Shown here one piece after another: positions 1 to 12,805 of a stretch of DNA of 64,000 nt (position 1 is the stretch's first letter; every line of letters begins with the position of its first letter). The translations under genes and the position numbers were made by a program. Source of the stretch: Morchella semilibera (taxonomy: Eukaryota > Ascomycota > Pezizomycetes > Pezizales > Morchellaceae); contig WBVU01000011.1 in assembly GCA_009192285.1 (NCBI GenBank), positions 1,298,668 through 1,362,667 on the forward strand, read 5' to 3'. Below the pieces are notes generated by a model. It did no database searches and was not told the origin of the DNA. It was given only the letters and a program-made list of their open reading frames with translations.

Positions 1-2246
1 AACGACTAGAACAAGTAATTTCAGTGTCAATATGAGTGTCCTCTGAGACGAATTAATGCGGTACTACATAAGTAAATGCTCAATTATTTATATCAAAGCT
101 TATGAAAATTCCCCACGGGTGATGAAACACTTGCTGCTGGCAGACCATGTACATTATTGGCACATTTACTGCGCGCCCTTATATATATGGTGTGGTAAAT
201 GTGTCAAAAGTAATTTTGCCAACGGTGGTGAAAATAATACCAACATTTATACCTTAAAATGGATAAAAGCACAGACTTTTGGCCAGAGAGAGAGAGAGAG
301 GAATTCAATATAATAAACATTTTTGTGCCACGCGGTGGGGAGAACACATTCACCACTGGTGGGCAGGTAATTTTACCAACCTCGGTGGGAGCTTATAAGT
401 GTGGCATTAATCCTTGAAATATTCACAAATGTAGCGCATAAAAGACTGAAACTTTAGCATTTATACGGCACAAAGACTGAAATTCAGCACTAATACCACC
501 GGTGGTAAATAGTTTATCAACCGTTGGTGAAATTACTTTTGACACGTTTACCGCTCCATACTTATATACATGTATATATAAAACATGCAATGTATCTACA
601 TGTATTATACATGTACCCCGCCCAAAAAATGTCCACAATGAAACCCTATGTGATCGATATATACATGTACAGCCGCTCTGCAAAAGTGTTCGTGGTTCCG
701 ATTTTGGGGCGAGGCATTTCCCCACCAAAAACCCTAAGACCACACTTTCCCAGTGACTAATAGCACCTAGAATTAATAAAGGGTAAGATCATAACCTGCC
801 TTCTTTTATATGAACTATATATTGGCATTATATAGCCCCTTTTGGCCAAAATATCTGTGTTTTTATCCATTTTAACGTATAAATACTGGTATCATGTTCA
901 CCACCGTTCGTAAGATTGCTTTTGACACATTTACCGCACCATACACTTTTACTGAGGGGCTCTATATATATAAGCGGCCCAATGTTCTATTTAGCCAGCG
1001 ACGAGGAGCTTGAATGATTGTTGGATCTTATATATACATGTAATTATGATCATAAAGTTTATAGTTCGACAAAGCCGTTAAAGTAGATTTCAACGCAACG
1101 TCCTGTTCCCCGCGAATTGATAGTTGAGATATAGAATCGAACGTTTTTTTTTTCGTTAAGGGATAGGATAAGATCATAGATATATTCAACGGACGAAGAG
1201 GACTTGTGGGGATACGACTGAGTTTGATCAAGGTCTTGACACTCATTTTCAAGAACCCAAGAAAAATACATCTACTGACCTACCACCAGTGTCCGAATGA
1301 TTATTGTTGAAATACAAGGCCTCTGGCTGTTGTTTCTGGCTGATTCTTGTGTGTTATATAAGAAATGGTTTTTTTATGAGGTTTTACTTCGTGACGATGA
1401 TCTATAGCCAGCTGCAGGCGCTGGGCGTAAGAGACATTCGCGAAATCTCTCTCATGCATGGAGGTCATGTGATCGTCAACTTTTGCTGTAAAATATGTAC
1501 ATATGCCCGGGTAAGTCGTCGCATTACCTTGCATCAAAAAAAAAGAAAGAAAAAAAAGCCAGATCGAACTGGTTTGGAATATTCCTATTGTACTCATAGT
1601 GCCAGAATTGAAATTCCGCCGATCAACCCCAATTAAGTATCATTTGGTGGTAGAACATTACAAGTAAGCGGCATTTTAATTTTGGCAGAGTGAGTACTAT
1701 AGGGATACATGCACAAAAGGATCTCATGCCTTGGTTACTTGAGTGTTTATATATTTGTTAAAGTGTAGGTGGAATATGCGAGGTATTATAAGTTTGTGCA
1801 GGGGCACAGTGAACCAATCAGCCAACAAATTAGGGGATAGCCTACGGGCTGAGCACAGTTAGTGAATCAAACAAAACCAAAATTAAAAGAGAAGTATGCT
1901 TATTGAAGCGAGTGATATGTTATGACTCGTAGAAACATTGAATTGAACTTATTTAACCGACTTAGATTTAGATAACCACTTTTTTTTGTAAACTCCTACC
2001 ATAACCCGATTTACTTTTCAGAGGAATACATTTAAATGTACTTTTGTCATCATACTAATTCATGATCGGATCGTAAATGAGACAATTATCTAAACACAAA
2101 TAACGAACTAAGAGACAATAGGGGGGTGGGGGTGGGGGATAGAATATAATAAGAGGGAAACTGGGTTTAGGTCCCTCAGAAGTGCTTTCGTTAGGAAAAG
2201 AAGAAAAAAAGCCGTATTAATGTTCCTCCACAATCAAACTTTTATT
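1..2246. other. Gene-free left flank
   Basis: No protein family is recognisable in this AT-rich stretch. It holds the inverted-repeat element at 187-942, five copies of TACATGTA (567, 597, 608, 662, 1035), a short (GA)n run near 286-300, and G- and A-rich low-complexity tracts near 2120-2210. Possible ORFs around 1300-1640 and 423-760 overlap on both strands, have no family signature and run through low-complexity sequence, so I do not call them. Confidence 0.6.
187..942. repeat. Long-inverted-repeat non-autonomous element
   Basis: Positions 187-284 and the reverse complement of 844-942 match over about 98 bp, imperfectly but throughout: both read ATGGTGYGGTAAATGTGTC, then an AACGGTGGTGAA block, then AAAATGGATAAAA and CACAGA...TTTTGGCC. 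A third copy of the inner part of the arm lies inverted at about 505-562, again with the AACGGTTGGTGAAATTAC block. There is no coding capacity. This looks like a foldback or MITE-like DNA element with internal sub-repeats. I could not define a target-site duplication, so its superfamily is unknown. Confidence 0.6.
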
Positions 2247-5200
2247 TTATTGATGCCCATTGACTGGCATGCCGACAGTTGCAGCCATAGCATCAGCAGC
2301 CAACTTTTTTGCCTCAGCTTCGTGAACCACTCCCTTGATCACATTTTGTTCTTCTGGGCTCAGGCCCTTTGTAAGCCCTTCATAGATCTGAGGCTGCTGC
2401 TGTTGCAGTCCTGTAAAACAATCAGCAAAGGAAAGATCATCCAACTTAAGATGATGTTAAATACCTAACAGTGCGTTCCTGAACAATTGGTAGGGTTCAA
2501 TATTGTCCAAAGGAGTCTCCAAGAGAGTCTCCTCCTCAAGATCATCATCATCATCATCCCAATTAGCAGATAAAACACCCCGAGCAGATGCTTCATTGTT
2601 CAAAAACTCCATATATGCACTGCTCTCATCTGGGATGTCAAGCTCATCGGCTAAGAGTTTTTTTATCAGCGAATTACTCGGGAGGATTGAACATTAAAGA
2701 AGCGTACCATCCTCACCCTCCTTGCCCCATGCTGCCTCGCCTTCCCACTCGTTATCGCTGTCAGTTCCGTAAGAATCATCAAGTGTCAGACCCTCTTTCT
2801 GAATTTCCTCACGGTTCTTCATAGCCAAGGGCAGCGTCTGAAAGAGTGGTACGATCCCCTGCATCAGCTTCGGCCATCCAGGCTGGATACTCTGAGGAAT
2901 CTGGTCTGGCGTAAGTTGGATCAACGCCACAATTGCCACAATAGAAAGCTTCTTGTCGTGGACCCTATTAAAGTGCTCAATATTGGAAAACCAGAGGCTG
3001 AAGAACTTATTTGTCCAACCGTTCCTCTCGAGAATCTGTAAGGTAGCTGCAGGATTGTAGTAAATACAGTTAATAACCATTTCCATCAAATGGATACGAT
3101 ATGATTTGATCTCGTTAGGTGCTGTAAGGCATTGCATGGCAATCTCAACAAATTGAGGCAAGTATTGGTCAGCATGCCCCCGAAGATTTAGCATAACAGC
3201 CTCAGCCAGCTTGCACCCGCAAATGCGGTCCATGGCCCCTAGACGCTCGTTCGTAAAGATCTGGAAGTTTGTTAGAAGCGATAAATACTAGTTTAGTGGG
3301 ATTGATTACAGTTGAAATAATGTCGAACATTGCTGCTAAGTATGTAGGGTTTTGGATTAACATGTCGGAGCCATAGGAGATGTAGTTATCTAACGCGGGA
3401 AGCATCTCTTCAATGTATATTTCCGCACGGTCCTTGAAAGACTTGTGAATAAGCTCAAACACAGCCCACATGGTCCCTGATATTGCCTTAGCAGAGAAAG
3501 TGCAGCTGTCAATGATCTCAAAGACTTCGTTGTACAAGTCTGTTTGTTTCTTAGTAAAGGAGCCTGAGATAAAGGTCTTTTTGCACCTACCAAACAATTT
3601 ATGCTCCAGGGTGACAGTGATAACCGGGACAAGTACTTGCTCTAGTTGCAGAAGGACCCCGGGAGAGCTCTCTAAAGTCAAAATTAGGGTCCCGATAGTT
3701 TGCAATACCCCAAGAGCTGTGATGCTCTTGTCATCCAGATAGTTATCAACATCGTCATCAATAGAGTTAGCACCCTTATCAATGACATCTTGGATGATCC
3801 TAAGATAAGTATCCCTCTAAATGTTGTCAGACTTAGTAGCACAAAATAGAAGATGTGGTACCCACCAGTTGCTCCGTGAGCTGTACTGCAAATGGTGTCA
3901 ATTCTGAAGCAAAAACCTCAACAAACTCTTCCATAACATTGGAAAGTGCATCCACATCGACCTCATTAGCAAGCTGCAATAGTTTCTGCATGATATCCGC
4001 AATGCTTTGTTGCATGGACGTACGAATGAAATCGTGCCGAATTAAAGGTTGTAAGGCCAACGCAGCTTCAACCCGTACAGGGAGTTCAGCGTCGTTGAGA
4101 CATTGTAAGATGTTCTGGTAGATCACAACAACATTCTGAAAAGACAATTAGATCGGTATAGATCACTTGTGTAGATTGAACTTACATTCTCATCCCTAAA
4201 ATCAAGGTCGGAAAATTTCTCTAACACGTCGCACGCACGAGCTCGGAGAAATCCATGGCGGCTTCTAAATTCTGGGAAAACATGACGAACGAAGAAATAT
4301 TCCACCTGATCGGCAATTGGACTGCCCTTTCCAAGAATAATGGTAGACAAGGTCCCAATCATTCTTAAGGCACCTTCCTTTTCCCTGTAGTTCTTCTGTT
4401 CTTCTGGAGCTGCCTCATATCGATTGACCACCTCATTGATGAACTTAAGAACTGTAAATGTCTGCTTTCGGCGGGCCTTGCTAAGCGTGTTCAAGAAATT
4501 TGTGGCAGCAACATCTGGAGCTGATATTTCCTCGTATAAGTTGATTTTGCGGTTCAAGTATTCACCTGGGTCTGATTCGAAGGTCTCCAGGTCTTCGTCT
4601 GTTTGGCAAAGTAAGGGGAAGAGGACATGAGAGATTAAGTTCTCGACATGCGGGCTCAGGTGCTTCCATGTTGCTGATGGTTTGATGCTTTAAAGACTAC
4701 TTAGCTCGTTTCTTTATTTCTGTTAAAGGGAACAAACCACTCATCCATAAAAGTAATAGTGCATGAAAGGCAGATCTTGCTCAACCATGCCTGTTTTGAA
4801 ACCCACAACTCAATCTGCTGGAGGTATGCCTTGAGAATTTCTGGTGCAAAATGTTGGATAAAATGCTTAGAGAACTTCTCATAATTCTCCGAATTATTTG
4901 TGGTGATGCTTGTAGGATTCCCATATCTTTCAAAAATGAGAAAGGGATTTGGCAAAAAAAAAAAAAGAAAGGAAAAAAGAAGTGGAAACACAAGGGAGAA
5001 GAAAAACATACCTCACAAAAAGCCTATTAAGATTTGAGTAGGCCCACTTTTTGGCCTTCCACCATGGATGAGCCTCTCGATCTTCAATATCTTCAGGCAT
5101 AGACTCTGGCGGTGCTTGTTTCCCTACAACTTTGATAAATAAAGTTGCCCACGGGACAATTGAGGATTCCTCTCGAAGATGGGCCGCCAACTCAAACTAT

Positions 5201-6043
5201 TCGCTCTAGTCATTAGACTTATACTAACTATTTCTCTAACAGGGGTTCAAAACTCACATATACAGCATGCTTGTATGTCTTAATAATCATTTTAAGCATG
5301 TCACCTGCATCAGTGCTAGTCTCGTCCACCAACCTGTTTCCGATGGCCAAAAGTGTGGGGAACGTCGCTTGGGTGACGCGATCTAACTCTTCTCTCTTGT
5401 CGTTGGCTTGCTTGAATCTGTATACGCGACAAAGCGAGAGCAAGCATTGCACACCCGCAAATACCGACTGGATATCATTTGAACCAAGGAGCTGCAGGGT
5501 AATGTCCATATAACCAGGCCACTTTTCGGGGAAGTCATAATGAAGGACTTTTCCAATCAACGGCATAAGCTGTTGTCGTATCGGCGAGGCTGCCGAAGCA
5601 AGGGTTGGCACGAGCCGTTCCCGGAATGCTACCTTCTCATCCTCAGAGATGGGCACGTTTTTCGGGAAATCTTCGTTGAATTCCCAGGACCTGATAACTT
5701 TATTTTTGAGGTACAAAACAGCTATCGGGGGTAAACAAAGTGGTCGTCAGCTAAACTACTAGGAATAGGTGCATATTCGGAGAAGAAGGTTTGAGTTTTG
5801 GTGCGATACCAGAAAGGCGAACCTGCGGTTCAGGATCTGCCGCTACAATATCGAGAAGTGCACCGATAAAGCCAGGCGTTGCTTCCGCCTGGAGGTTTCG
5901 TGTTAGTAAAGAGGAAAACTTCCTATTGTAGAGAAGTAAAGGTGATCAAGAACCTGCTTCAGCTGCATCTCGGCTGCTCGTCGAGTATCTGCATTTGTAT
6001 CTAACGCTGCCAGTGTACATCCACGGAGAGCTGCGAGATCCAT
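2247..6043 (-). CDS. nmd5: Importin-7/8 type karyopherin (Nmd5/Sxm1-like)
   Basis: This is an importin-beta superfamily nuclear import receptor. It carries cargo such as ribosomal proteins, histones or TFIIS through the pore and releases it on Ran-GTP. The start at 6043 gives [20 protein letters not shown], the usual N-terminal importin domain. Later exons carry family-typical blocks: a [12 protein letters not shown] segment, the [13 protein letters not shown] block with [18 protein letters not shown] (exon 5228-5716), a [15 protein letters not shown] segment near 5030, and HEAT-repeat exons to the end. The C-terminus is acidic (Asp/Glu run near 2520-2570) and ends MPVNGHQ at 2247. About ten exons are separated by introns of 50-70 nt. 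The next gene, Ski2, lies upstream on the same strand, 0.8 kb away. The split into Nmd5 or Sxm1 is a yeast duplication; a single orthologue is expected here. Confidence 0.9.
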
Positions 6044-6872
6044 GGCGTTTCCCTGATATCTTGTGTAGGGCAGAGTGGTGGGTTGTTTAGGGAGATGAGA
6101 AACAAGATTGGCTTATTGCGAGGAAAAAGATTTTCGAACGAAGGCCAGGGCGGGTGGGGGAGGTAAAGCCCAAGAGAAGATGGCACTTACTCGAAAGTGT
6201 GCAGAGAAGCGGCGGGGATGTGAAGAGAGGGGCAGTGGAGGGGCGAGGGGCACTCAAAGAAACCTCTTGAAGAAAAAAAGAGAGAGAGAGAGCGGAAAAA
6301 TGGTAAAAAAAGAAAGAAAAAAGATTGAGTGAAAAAGAAAAATACAAGCTAGTGATAAGTAGTGCTCGATAGGATATGTGTAGTGTGCGACTAGCTAACG
6401 ACCTTGTCAAGTGGAAAGGGAGTGGAGTAGGGTTGAGAAGCATCTTCTGATTATTTAAGAACGCTAGCCTCAAACCCTACATCAATTACATGTACTGAAG
6501 TCCATCAAGCTCTACTCCTGTCGCTACCCAACACGGCCGTCTCTGAATTAGGCATGTTACAGAGAATATTTCTTTACCATGCCATGCTATGCCGGCAACC
6601 ACTTCTTTCTTTTCTTCCTTTATGTCTACTCTAGCGGCTTCGCGGGGTAAAAAAAAAAAAAAATGAGCCTCCTGCATCGGGAACCTACACCAACACGATC
6701 TAAGCCTTGGCAAGATGGTACCTCAACATAAAACAGCATGTACTGAAGATGTTTTCTTTCCAACTTTAGTACGAAATTATGCATAATTCCTAATGTATAG
6801 CGAATGATACATGTTCTGATTTCCCTGCATGCCAAAAAAAAATGCTGCATATTTACTAGATTAAACATGTAG
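6044..6872. other. Spacer between importin gene and Ski2
   Basis: This 0.8-kb spacer must contain the importin promoter and the Ski2 3' end. It holds purine-rich tracts (6240-6350), an A-run at 6649-6663 and one TACATGTA at 6487. I see no gene. Confidence 0.5.
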
Positions 6873-9800
6873 TTAGCATTGTCTGTGGATTAGTGATATT
6901 TGAATATACAGATGGGTACTGACCAGATACAGCGAAGCGCAATGGCAAACGTCCCTCTTGATTAACTCCTGACACTCCTGCATCTTTGCGAAAAGTGAAG
7001 GATCACCTATTATTCTCGCCGAGTTTTTGACCTCTCTACAAGTCTCGTCTAATCTAGTTATTACTCTAACGATTGTTCCCTCCAGGACATCTGTAAGCTC
7101 AGTAATTTGGTTGAAAGACATTCCTTTCGCCCATTCATAAACTACCTCCATGAGAGCGAAACGCGGTCTTGCCTCAAAGTCATCACTCTCGGCGTTTATC
7201 AGTACCTGGTGTTGTATCTGAATCGAGTTGACTTTTCTCGCAATTTCGATTATCCTGGCTTTGCCCTTTTCGAGCTTTGGTGTGATTGTTGGGACAACGT
7301 CTGTTTTTTCGCTGAATACGAAGGCTGAAAGAAGTGCGACAATTTCTTCAGGTTCGTATTCTGCAAGAACGTTTTCCAGTACCAATTCTGTCAAAACAAG
7401 CTCACTTGTTGAGTTGACCTTCGAGAAACACTGTTAGCACTAGTCCGGATATCCAGACAGAAGGAGAAGAAGGAACCAATTTACTTCACAAGCTACTCGT
7501 CCCTTCAGTAAGACATTTTGGTTTTCATCAATAAATCCCAGTTCCTTTAGCACTGAGACCCGCTGCCCGTAGTCGGGTAGTAGCTGTAAATTCTGGTCAG
7601 AGATCAGTTGTTTCAGCTTGGAGATATTATCCTGGAGCAAAAACTCTTCGTGCCGCATAGCAAACTAAAATTTATTAGTAAAACCCGTACCTGAACCCCA
7701 GAGGAATACTGACGTGGGTAATAAAGTTGGGACATGAAAGGCATGTGCAGTTCAATATCGTTGCGGTTTCCTGTTGCTTCGATTGATAAAGTTCAATAAA
7801 AGTCATATCATTGATCTTGCTCCAATCGCCTTCGGCCCATTCTGGCTTTTTCCAATCCCCGGCAAATTCTAAAAGTTGTGCCTGTAACTCCGCGATCGCT
7901 AACTTGTCTCCGCGACGAGCTGCTTGGAAATCAAACTTTATTATAGTTCTCGAAATCCACTCAATGCTGAATACCGGAATTGTAAACTCCCTAAGTTTCC
8001 ACTCTTTTTTGGGAGTATCCGGCAAATCCAAAGAGGAGCATGCTGGAAACGGAACCAAATCACCTATTATATGTAAGTAATTTAATTTATAAAGTATATT
8101 AGGGGCTTGGTTGCGCAGCCTACTGGATAGTTTTTTATTTGTGTCGGGTTTGAGCCATAATACCTGGAGCAGGGGGCGGGAGCCTTGAAGTATGCCATCG
8201 TTTAGAAGTACGCCAACAGTCCTGGGGCCATTCTAAGAAACTCAGTGAATATTGTACCATTCAGATAGCTGGGAGAGCAAACCTCTTCTTGTATGACAAC
8301 TAGTCGTCCAGGAGCGAACAACCGTCTACCATGAATAGTAGCCAATGATCTTAGTAACACATCTCCCGATAAAACCTTTAGTCTAATGCAAGCATTGTGG
8401 CAAGCCTCAAGATCAACGCTACAAATGTCACAGTCCTCCTTTTTCAATTTTTTCAAACCTTCTTCAGACAAAGCAACCTGCCGTTCATGTTCAGGCATCA
8501 TCGTTTGTGTGGTGTTCTCACTGAAGCTTCGCTTAATCATTTCCTCTATCTTTAAAGCTTCAACACGAAGAAGATTGAGGATCATGTTGTATGTCAAGCG
8601 GAATTGACTTTGCAATTTCGTTGGGTCACCGAGGATCATGTGGTTTAGTGTAGGATACTACAGGAGATCAGTATAAGTCGTCCCACCAGGACCTCTGTAG
8701 ACTTACAGCTGGCGCTTCGTCCATTGGAGAAACAATAATAACAGTGCCCTGGGGGTCCAACCCTCGACGACCAGCTCGACCAGCCATCTGAATATATTCC
8801 CCAGGAAGAAGATCGCGGAATTGCTTCCCATCATGTTTCCGGTATCCCGAAAATACAACAGTACGTGTAGGAAGGTTGAGACCCATGGCAAATGTTTCAG
8901 TCGCAAACAATACTTTGACTAATGTTTTTGCGAATAGAATTTCAACAATTTCCTTAACGATTGGCAATAATCCACCATGATGGACAGCTAGTCCCCGAGC
9001 CAAAAGTTCTCTCATCCTCCTGATTTGTGGTAGTTGCCGATCCTCAGGCTTCAATCTTGCAATACTCTTCTCGATTATCATGTGGATAGCACTTTTCTCG
9101 GTTTGATTGCAGTAGTCGATGTTGCTCAAGGCATCAGCATTCTCCTCACATCTCCTTTTCGAGAAAACGAAGATACAGGCTGGTAAAAGCTCCTCTTTTT
9201 TTAAATGTTGCACGAGATGAACCCAGATGTTTTTGTCTTGAGCAGCGGTATTACGACCTCCTCTCCCGCCTCTAGTGACGGTTCCGCTACTTTGGCCGCG
9301 TTGCTGAGCTCCTCCGCGGCCCCCACGCGGATTTGGGCCTCCACGCTGGTTGGGGCCTCCCCGTTGGTTTGAGCCTCTACGCTGATTGCCACCTCCCTGC
9401 TGATTAACTGTGGCTACTTGAGCCGGTGGTGGATCCTTCTTCCTCGACAGTGCATTATTCGCATCTTTCCAACCTTGCATAAGGAATTTCTTGTCGGCGC
9501 TGACAATTTTATACATCGCTTTATTAGCCCAAAGGTAATGCTCTAGGGGTACCGGCCTTTTTGGTGTTGAAATAACGTAAATATCCTTTTTTTTCGTTCT
9601 ACCAACCCAGCTTGCGAACTCCTTGGTATTTGGAACAGTTGCGGAGAGTAAAATTAGATTTACATGGTCGGGGAGCATTATTATTACCTCCTCCCAAACC
9701 ACGCCCCTCTGCCATCATAATTAGTCTTGATAAATACGAAGAAGAATGTTTAGTTCCGCATACCTCAAGGTCGTTGACATAATGGACCTCGTCAAATATT

Positions 9801-11261
9801 ACAAACTCAACGTCCCTTATTATATCTGCGCCCCTGTACAACATGCTTCTCAAGATCTCGGTGGTCATAATCAAACAGCTTGCCTCTGGATTGATTTGAA
9901 CATCACCGGTTAAGATTCCAACATCATCAAAAACTTTTCTGAAGTCCCGAAATTTCTGATTACTCAAGGCCTTAATGGGTGAAGTATATATAGCCCTATT
10001 AGGTTGATAGAGATTAGCCTAAAAATCACCTCACAAGAAAACAAGTTGAGAATACTTACTTCGTCATATGTTTTGTAGCAAGAGCAATTGCATACTCGGC
10101 AACAACTGTCTTCCCCGCCGATGTGTGTGCGGCAACGAAGACCGAATCACCATTTTCTAGATGATAAACAGCCTCTTTTTGAAAGGTGTCTAACTCAAAC
10201 GGCCACTGTGCAAAGTTAGCTTGTGAATAAATTCTATAGAGGTTTTTACATACTTCTTTTGCCATATTTGGTACAAGTTCGTGGAAATTGGTGATTTCCT
10301 TGTTCACATCGACCATGTGTGCCCATTCTTTAGTCTTTGGCCTTGTCACAGCCAAGGGTAAGTTTCCTTTTGGTGCAAGCATTGGAAACTATCACTAGGG
10401 TTAGAATGATTAAATTATGGTTTAGGGTGGGAGTTATACTTCAATTGGCAGCAAATCATCGATAATGTCCAACTCCGCTAAACGTCTCTCGGCTTTCGTT
10501 ATACCAACACCCCCGGTCTCTTCTTCACGCTTTCTTTTTGGAGCAACATCGCCAAATTTGAAGCTCTCTTCTTCCACGTCCATTTTTTCCTCTACATCAT
10601 CCGCATCCTCCGCATCACCATTACCCCCATCGATACCTTTTCTGAGCCTAAGGCCCCTAGACATTCCTGGCGCAACTTTCAGTAATCCATCCTTACCAAT
10701 TCTTTCTTCTACCAATAACTCTTGCAATTCCAACTCCTCGGGCCTTTCATTGGCAGTTCCAATATCAATACCCCCGGGGCTGAACGGAAAGAAGCCAGCT
10801 TTGCCTCTCACAAAGTCGGCTTTAGAAGCAGGTTTACGCAGAAGAGATGTAGAATTTTTAGCAGTGATTGAGTGGGCTGGGACAGTAACTTCTTTGTATC
10901 CTGTTACCCGTCCCTCGAGGCCTTCACGGGTAAATCGAATGATATTTCGGGACATTGTTGGGGCAAGTCCCATAAAAGAGATATAATTGGGAGGGTCATC
11001 CCAAGGTCTACGGTTTGTTAGTACATTTGTGAGGGTTGAAAAGGAAACTTACTGCTGAAGCTGATTCAGCCATTTTGAAGAGAATGTATGGGAAGGCGCT
11101 AGGAAATCCGTTTGAGCTTGCTTGTGTAGCTCGTCATCGTCAGGTCTAACTCTCTTGCGGGGTTGGCGTTCATCAAGAATGCTATCAATCCAACCATCAT
11201 CTTCCAAGGCTAACGAGGACAATGTTTGTATAGCATCAATTAGGGTAGTTGTAGATGACAT
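6873..11261 (-). CDS. ski2: Superkiller RNA helicase Ski2
   Basis: Ski2 is the DExH helicase of the cytoplasmic Ski complex that feeds mRNA 3'-to-5' into the exosome. Visible parts in order: an N-terminal Ski2-specific region with [15 protein letters not shown] (exon 10434-10973), the [15 protein letters not shown] lead-in, Walker [58 protein letters not shown], then the DSHCT domain ending ASLYL. An Arg/Gly-rich insertion at about 9230-9400 ([10 protein letters not shown] repeats) sits in the helicase core, as in yeast Ski2. The stretch 8060-8200 reads as coding ([17 protein letters not shown]...) when an intron ending near 8234 is removed. The start at 11261 (MSSTTTLID) is chosen for its context; the frame stays open to an ATG at 11339. 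The last residues may instead use a small final exon with a stop at 6856-6858. Confidence 0.93.
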
Positions 11262-11594
11262 CACTTCAAAGTATGGTGTTCCAAAACTGTCTAGCAGAAA
11301 TGTTGATGTCTGATTATACAAGCCCTCAGGCTGTCGCATATGTGCTGTGTGGGCTTACGTAACACAATAAGATACCCGTAGGTCAGTCGCAACACACCGG
11401 ATCCTTTGCTGTCCCGTACGAAATCCTGGGGGATTTTATTTTCTTACTGCAAAAACTCGCTATCCCGTACGAGACTCGGTGAATCTTGGCCATCCGGTAT
11501 AACGATGTGTGATCGTATTTACTTACATATGTACTTACATGTACTACTAGGTAAGATGTGCTCCGGTGTCAAGAGTAAGTGAGTAGACACCGTA

Positions 11595-11683
11595 GTACTA
11601 CGGTGTGAAGGGTAAGTGAGTAGAACTCGGCGGTGCGGTTTGCGTTGCTACGTTCTACTCACTTACCCTTCACACCGTAGTAC
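11595..11683. repeat. Foldback hairpin 1, perfect 32-bp arms
   Basis: Positions 11595-11626 (GTACTACGGTGTGAAGG...TAGAAC) are the exact reverse complement of 11652-11683, with a 25-nt loop. The left arm also starts inside a 16-bp palindrome, ACCGTAGTACTACGGT (11589-11604), and an imperfect direct copy of the arm (CGGTGTCAAGAGTAAGTGAG) precedes it at about 11563. The arms are identical, so either the hairpin is young or pairing is maintained. Confidence 0.9.
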
Positions 11684-12065
11684 ATACACTACATATAGAG
11701 TAGTAGGTACAGCTGTGTCCGGATGTCGCAAACTACGAACCACGAACCATGACCCCGCAACCCCACGATGACCACAAATCCCAGAATCAAAAGTTATAGG
11801 AGTGAGGATAGGAGGAGAGGAGAACTATTGTAACCCTTCCTGATATTTATTATCTAGCTCTATATATGTAGTCTTTTCTTGCTTCGTTCGTTGGTTCGTT
11901 GGTTCGTTCGTTGGTTGCCATGCGCGCGACATCCGGAAAATTATGGGACACGGCTGTACCTTAATATTGCTTTTCGCTTTGATATTACTAACTACATGTA
12001 ATTACTATTTGTCCATACGGTGAAATTAAGTATTGTCTCTCGCGGCCAGTGCGGTTGGGACAATA

Positions 12066-12781
12066 CTTAGGGCCCGTTTGGACAACCTTAGATTACTTCT
12101 TTGGACTATTGGGCAAATTGGATTATCAAAAAGCGAAAATGATAGTCATAATACATGTAATTATAATCAGTGGATAATCTACATATGGTGCGGCGCGTCT
12201 TAAAGGTGACATGCCGGCATTTTAGCTGGAACAATCTTGGCCACTCCAATTGGCTCTTGAGCCAATTGAAGCCTTATATTCCAGCCATATTATGGCTGAG
12301 AACTAATCTTGGTGCGGTTGGTGGGTAGGGGGTATAAATGGGTATGAATACTGTTCCACTTCACCAGGATCTGGGCGCTTTTTAGCAATACAAACAGGCC
12401 AATTTCAAATCTCTAATAACTTTTTAACAAGGGAAAATATCAAAAATCTGTCTGATAGAAGTATTCACCATCACTAGACCTACACTTCTGTCAGACAGAT
12501 TTTGAATATCATGTCTTAATAAAAAGTTATTAGCAACGGTATTTGCTGTCACCTTTAAGATGCGCCGCACCATACATGTCCAGATAATGTTGAAATAGGA
12601 TTAGGCCTTCAGGATATCTGTGCTGTGTGGGAATAATTACCTCCAGAGGTGATTATTTTCTTGGGATAATCGGGAGTTCCAAATGTTGGATTATTCAATT
12701 GCACAAACTGCCTAGATAATCCAAAAGTCGATAATCCATCGGATTATCGTAGATTATTGGGTTGTCCGAACGGGCCCCAAG
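12066..12781. mobile_element. MITE, GGGCCCGTTTGG family (copy 1, carries an insertion)
   Basis: The ends are inverted repeats: CTTAGGGCCCGTTTGGACAA at the left and, reverse-complemented, CTTGGGGCCCGTTCGGACAA at the right. Inner segments also pair (AGATTA... and GGATTATC motifs on both sides). There is no ORF. After removing the nested element at 12186-12572 the MITE is about 0.33 kb. Shorter relatives with the same terminus are at 22117-22203 and 40775-40871. Similar termini occur on hAT and PIF/Harbinger MITEs; no clear target duplication let me choose. Confidence 0.75.
12186..12572. mobile_element. MITE, TGGTGCGGCG family, nested (copy 1)
   Basis: This 387-bp element has terminal inverted repeats TGGTGCGGCGCGTCTTAAAG / (rc) TGGTGCGGCGCATCTTAAAG, continuing into GGTGACA, and is flanked by TA on both sides (12184-12185 and 12573-12574), as expected for Tc1/mariner-type insertion. 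It lies inside the GGGCCC MITE and so is younger than it. It encodes nothing. A related copy is at 12806-13088. Confidence 0.85.
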
Positions 12782-12805
12782 TGGTATCCATTCCTAGCAG
12801 GTGGG

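Noticed and set aside
1304-1636. Overlapping ORFs on both strands near 1.3-1.6 kb
   Set aside because: They run through A-rich low complexity, overlap in opposite frames and show no recognisable domain.
8060-8200. tRNA-derived SINE (GTTGCGCAGCCTACTGG...GGGTTTGAGCC) in a Ski2 intron
   Set aside because: The stretch reads in frame as Ski2 protein ([20 protein letters not shown]...) once a neighbouring intron is removed, so the resemblance is chance.
10465-10986. Long plus-strand ORF opposite Ski2 exon 2
   Set aside because: It is the antisense shadow of the conserved Ski2 N-terminal exon; its Ser/Pro-rich translation follows from the Glu/Gly/Arg-rich sense strand.
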